From the NCBI GenBank assembly GCA_001544655.2, contig FCOD02000008.1, forward strand, positions 62,001 to 126,000: a stretch of 64,000 nt of DNA. Direction: 5' to 3'. A program made the position numbers and the translations under genes. The stretch comes from Caballeronia turbans. GTDB lineage: Bacteria; Pseudomonadota; Gammaproteobacteria; Burkholderiales; Burkholderiaceae. This document shows positions 61,802 to 64,000 of this stretch, one piece after another. Position 1 is the stretch's first letter. Every line of letters begins with the position of its first letter. The notes under the pieces were generated by a model. It was not told where the DNA came from, did no database searches, and saw nothing but the letters and a program-made list of their open reading frames with translations.

Positions 61802-62920
61802 TCACGCGCCCAGGTCCGCGAGCGGATGCATGTCCCTGCGCCACGGCGATGAGAGAAAGTGCTGCACACGCTCCGCTCGCACCTGCGCGAGTGTCGTCGG
61901 CGCGAAACGCGGCCGCTCGTCCTTGTCGATGATGAGCGCGCGCACGCCTTCGATGAAATCGCCGTCGTCGATTGCGCGGTACACGACCCCCAACTCCATG
62001 CGAAAGCAATCCGCAAGCGTCATCTGACGGCCGCGCATGAGCGCGTGATACGTCACCTCGAGCATCGTCGGCGAATGGCTTTCGAGCGTGGCGAGCGTCG
62101 TGCGCGCCCAGTCCGATTCATCCATCGCCAGCGACGCGACGATGCGCTCCACGCCGCCCGTCGCGCACGCGGTGAAATGGCGCCTGATGTGCACGCGGAT
62201 ATCGTCGAGCGGCGCGTGACGTTCGATGTTCGCGGCCGGCACGAACACGCGCTTCAATTGCGTCATTGCGTCCTGCGTATCGTCCCAGCGCATGTTGTCG
62301 AGGCGCTCGACGAAGCCGCGCAGCCATGTCGATGGCACGCATTCGTCGGCGAGCCCGACGCGCTTCGCATCGGCGCCCGATAGACGCGCGCCCGTCAGGC
62401 CGACGTAGAGCGCGAGATCGCGCGGCAGCACGCGCAGAAAGTGCGTCGCGCCGACATCGGGCAACAGGCCGATGCGCGTCTCGGGCATCGCCATGCGCGT
62501 GCGCTCGGTCGCGATGCGCAGCGCCGCGCCTTGCGCGAGCCCCATGCCGCCGCCCATCACGATGCCGTCCATCAGCGCGATCACGGGCTTCGCAAAACGA
62601 TGCACCGTGAAATCGAGCCGATATTCGTCGATGAAGAATTTCAGCCACGGCGTGTCGTGATGCGGATCGCTGCGCGCCGCGTGATAGAGCTTGCGCACGT
62701 CGCCGCCCGCGCAGAACGCCTTGTCGCCCGCGCCGCGCAGCACGACCGCTGCGATCGACGCGTCCCCCGCGCACTGCGCGAAGCGTTCGGTGAGGCGCGC
62801 GATCATGTCGTGCGACAGCGCGTTCAACGCGTGCGGCCGGTCAAGCGTGACGATCGCCACGCGATTGACGATCTCGAAGCCGACTTCCGGCGCGTCATGC
62901 AACAGTCCCTGCGTGCTCAT
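61802..62920 (-). CDS. 3-hydroxyisobutyryl-CoA hydrolase (crotonase family)
   Basis: 372 residues, longer than enoyl-CoA hydratases and typical of HIBYL-CoA hydrolase in valine degradation. Crotonase features: FCAGGDVRKLYHA (oxyanion loop), MDGIVMGGGMGLAQGAALR, MPETRIGLLPDVGATHFL, and a C-terminal DERPRFAP-type segment characteristic of hydrolases. The ATG at 62920 overlaps the stop of the enoyl-CoA hydratase gene by 4 bases. Confidence 0.9.
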   Translation of the reverse strand: MSTQGLLHDAPEVGFEIVNRVAIVTLDRPHALNALSHDMIARLTERFAQCAGDASIAAVVLRGAGDKAFCAGGDVRKLYHAARSDPHHDTPWLKFFIDEYRLDFTVHRFAKPVIALMDGIVMGGGMGLAQGAALRIATERTRMAMPETRIGLLPDVGATHFLRVLPRDLALYVGLTGARLSGADAKRVGLADECVPSTWLRGFVERLDNMRWDDTQDAMTQLKRVFVPAANIERHAPLDDIRVHIRRHFTACATGGVERIVASLAMDESDWARTTLATLESHSPTMLEVTYHALMRGRQMTLADCFRMELGVVYRAIDDGDFIEGVRALIIDKDERPRFAPTTLAQVRAERVQHFLSSPWRRDMHPLADLGA

Positions 62921-63687
62921 GACGCGCCCCACTGCGGCTTGCGCTTTTCGAGAAACGCGGCCACCCCTTCGCGCTGATTCGCGCCGTCGAAAAGATCGAC
63001 GAAGCGCTCGCGTTCCAGCGCCAATGCAGCGCGGCGCGGTATGCCTTCGCGCGCGGCGTGAATCAGCGGCTTCGAGTACGCGACGGCGTCCGGGCTCATC
63101 GACGCGACGCGGGCCGCGATCTTCAGCGCGGCTTCGTATGCGCCGCCGCTCGCGACCACGTCCTCGACGAGACCGATGCGCAGTGCGGTCTGCGCATCCA
63201 CACGCTCGCCCGTCAGGATGATGCGCTTCGCCCAGCCTTCGCCGACGAGCCACGGCAGCGTCTGCGTGCCGCTTCCGCACGGCAGCAGTCCGACCGACGC
63301 TTCGGGCAGCGCCATCTGCGCATGTTCCTCGGCGATGCGGAGATCGCAGGCAAGCGCGCATTCGAGCCCGCCGCCCATCGCGTAGCCGTTGATCGCGGCG
63401 ATGGTCACCGCGCGCGCGTTCTGCAACGCCTCGAATGCCGCGCCGAAGCGCTGCGCGGCGACGCGCGCGTGAGCCTTGTCGCCATCGGCGAACTGATTGA
63501 GGTCAGCGCCCGCGCTGAAGAACTTCGGGCCCGTGCCGGTCACGACGATCGCGCGCACGTGGGCATCGCGGTTGAGGCCGTCGACGGTTTCCTGCAGCGT
63601 CGCGAGACCATCGGCCGTGAATGCGTTGGCCGGCGGGCGGGCGAGACGAATCGTGACGGTCGGACCGTCGCGCGTGACTTCGATCAT
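62917..63687 (-). CDS. Enoyl-CoA hydratase/isomerase family protein
   Basis: 256 residues. Oxyanion loop FFSAGADLNQF, GYAMGGGLECALACDLRIA, and catalytic-Glu region MALPEASVGLLPCGSGTQTLPWLVG. It hydrates 2-enoyl-CoA in the cytoplasm, here probably methacrylyl-CoA or a related short-chain intermediate because its partner hydrolyses 3-hydroxyisobutyryl-CoA. It lies 12 bases downstream of an acyl-CoA synthetase gene and upstream of the hydrolase gene. Confidence 0.9.
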   Translation of the reverse strand: MIEVTRDGPTVTIRLARPPANAFTADGLATLQETVDGLNRDAHVRAIVVTGTGPKFFSAGADLNQFADGDKAHARVAAQRFGAAFEALQNARAVTIAAINGYAMGGGLECALACDLRIAEEHAQMALPEASVGLLPCGSGTQTLPWLVGEGWAKRIILTGERVDAQTALRIGLVEDVVASGGAYEAALKIAARVASMSPDAVAYSKPLIHAAREGIPRRAALALERERFVDLFDGANQREGVAAFLEKRKPQWGAS

Positions 63688-63699
63688 CGTGGGATTCCT

Positions 63700-64000
63700 T
63701 TAGTCGGCTTTGCTGGTCTGACGCAGTTCCGGAAAGTCCTCTTCCCAGAACTCGAACTCGCCGCGCGCGCCATCCTGCGTGCGCGCGATCTCCTGCCTGC
63801 GCAGATCGACGCGGCGGATCTTGCCGGAAATCGTCTTCGGCAATTCCGCGAATTCCAGACGCCGGATGCGCTTGTAGGGTGCGAGCCGCTCGCGCGAGAA
63901 CGCGAACACGCTCTTGGCCAGCTCCGGCCCGATGGAATAGCCGTGCCGCAGCGTGACGAACGCCTTCGGCACCGACAGCCGCAGCGGATCGGGACTCGGC
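63700..64000 (-). CDS. AMP-binding acyl-CoA synthetase, C-terminal end (gene continues past window)
   Basis: Last 99 residues of an acyl/acetyl-CoA synthetase. The C-terminal swing domain is seen: APYKRIRRLEFAELPKTISGKIRRVDLR, with the catalytic Lys in TISGK needed for adenylation. It activates a carboxylic acid to its CoA ester; together with the next two genes this points to short branched-chain acid catabolism. The 5' part lies beyond base 64000. Confidence 0.88.
   Translation of the reverse strand, partial: PSPDPLRLSVPKAFVTLRHGYSIGPELAKSVFAFSRERLAPYKRIRRLEFAELPKTISGKIRRVDLRRQEIARTQDGARGEFEFWEEDFPELRQTSKAD

Noticed and set aside
61859-62383. Plus-strand frame opposite the 3-hydroxyisobutyryl-CoA hydrolase gene
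   Set aside because: Antisense shadow with Arg/His-rich content; the minus-strand protein has the crotonase motifs.

Overview
The window is GC-rich chromosomal DNA from a member of the Burkholderiaceae, most likely Caballeronia, Paraburkholderia or Burkholderia. Signs are the Burkholderia-type trimeric porin at the left edge, a phnSTUV-type 2-aminoethylphosphonate importer, a gabT/gabD cluster with a divergent MocR regulator, a paoABC-type aldehyde oxidoreductase, and many G/C-ended codons. No rRNA, tRNA, CRISPR array, integrase or transposase was seen. Most of the window looks like core or shell metabolic chromosome, with a few disturbed spots.

Left part (1-24 kb): porin C-terminus; an ArsR regulator with an Old Yellow Enzyme and a clear palindromic operator; two small unknown genes; glycogen phosphorylase; phnSTUV (all minus); a DMT exporter; an L,D-transpeptidase with an Ala/Ser-rich linker; a secreted HNH-like protein; a BvgS-like hybrid histidine kinase with no partner regulator in view; a large catalase (HPII type); a long inverted repeat (two 196-bp arms) between catalase and peptidase genes; and a pair of serine-carboxyl (S53) and serine-carboxypeptidase (S10) genes.

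Middle (24-46 kb): DUF72 and GFA genes; an unknown 440-residue protein coupled to an isochorismatase-type hydrolase; a TPR-glycosyltransferase; the molybdenum enzyme set paoA-paoB-paoC followed, after a perfect 13-bp terminator, by a MocA-like cytidylyltransferase; a family-2 glycosyltransferase; a UdgX uracil-DNA glycosylase fused to a second DNA-repair-type domain and preceded by an excellent LexA (SOS) box; a GT9-like half protein; a chemoreceptor; an M20 amidohydrolase; and the GABA degradation locus (mocR/gabR divergent from gabT-gabD).

Right part (46-64 kb): exported and membrane proteins; a metallophosphoesterase; a structured intergenic region that may encode a small RNA; a patatin-like lipase; an ABC-2 exporter followed by msrB and an isochorismatase-fold protein lacking the usual cysteine; cupin, 3-hydroxybutyryl-CoA dehydrogenase, glutathionyl-hydroquinone reductase, an alpha/beta hydrolase with divergent LysR; a 1.8-kb patch of decaying genes (frameshifted YXWGXW protein, ankyrin-like fragment, intact dihaem cytochrome c, deleted PQQ alcohol dehydrogenase); an AI-2E-family permease; a DUF6572 gene in an AT-rich spot; and the end of a CoA-ester catabolic operon (acyl-CoA synthetase, enoyl-CoA hydratase, 3-hydroxyisobutyryl-CoA hydrolase), likely valine/branched-chain catabolism.

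The observations I rate highest are the LexA-box-controlled UdgX fusion with an altered covalent-histidine loop, the long inverted repeat, the candidate sRNA near 48.1 kb and the decaying PQQ-dehydrogenase block. All functional calls come from reading the translated sequence and from knowledge of the families; no searches were run.
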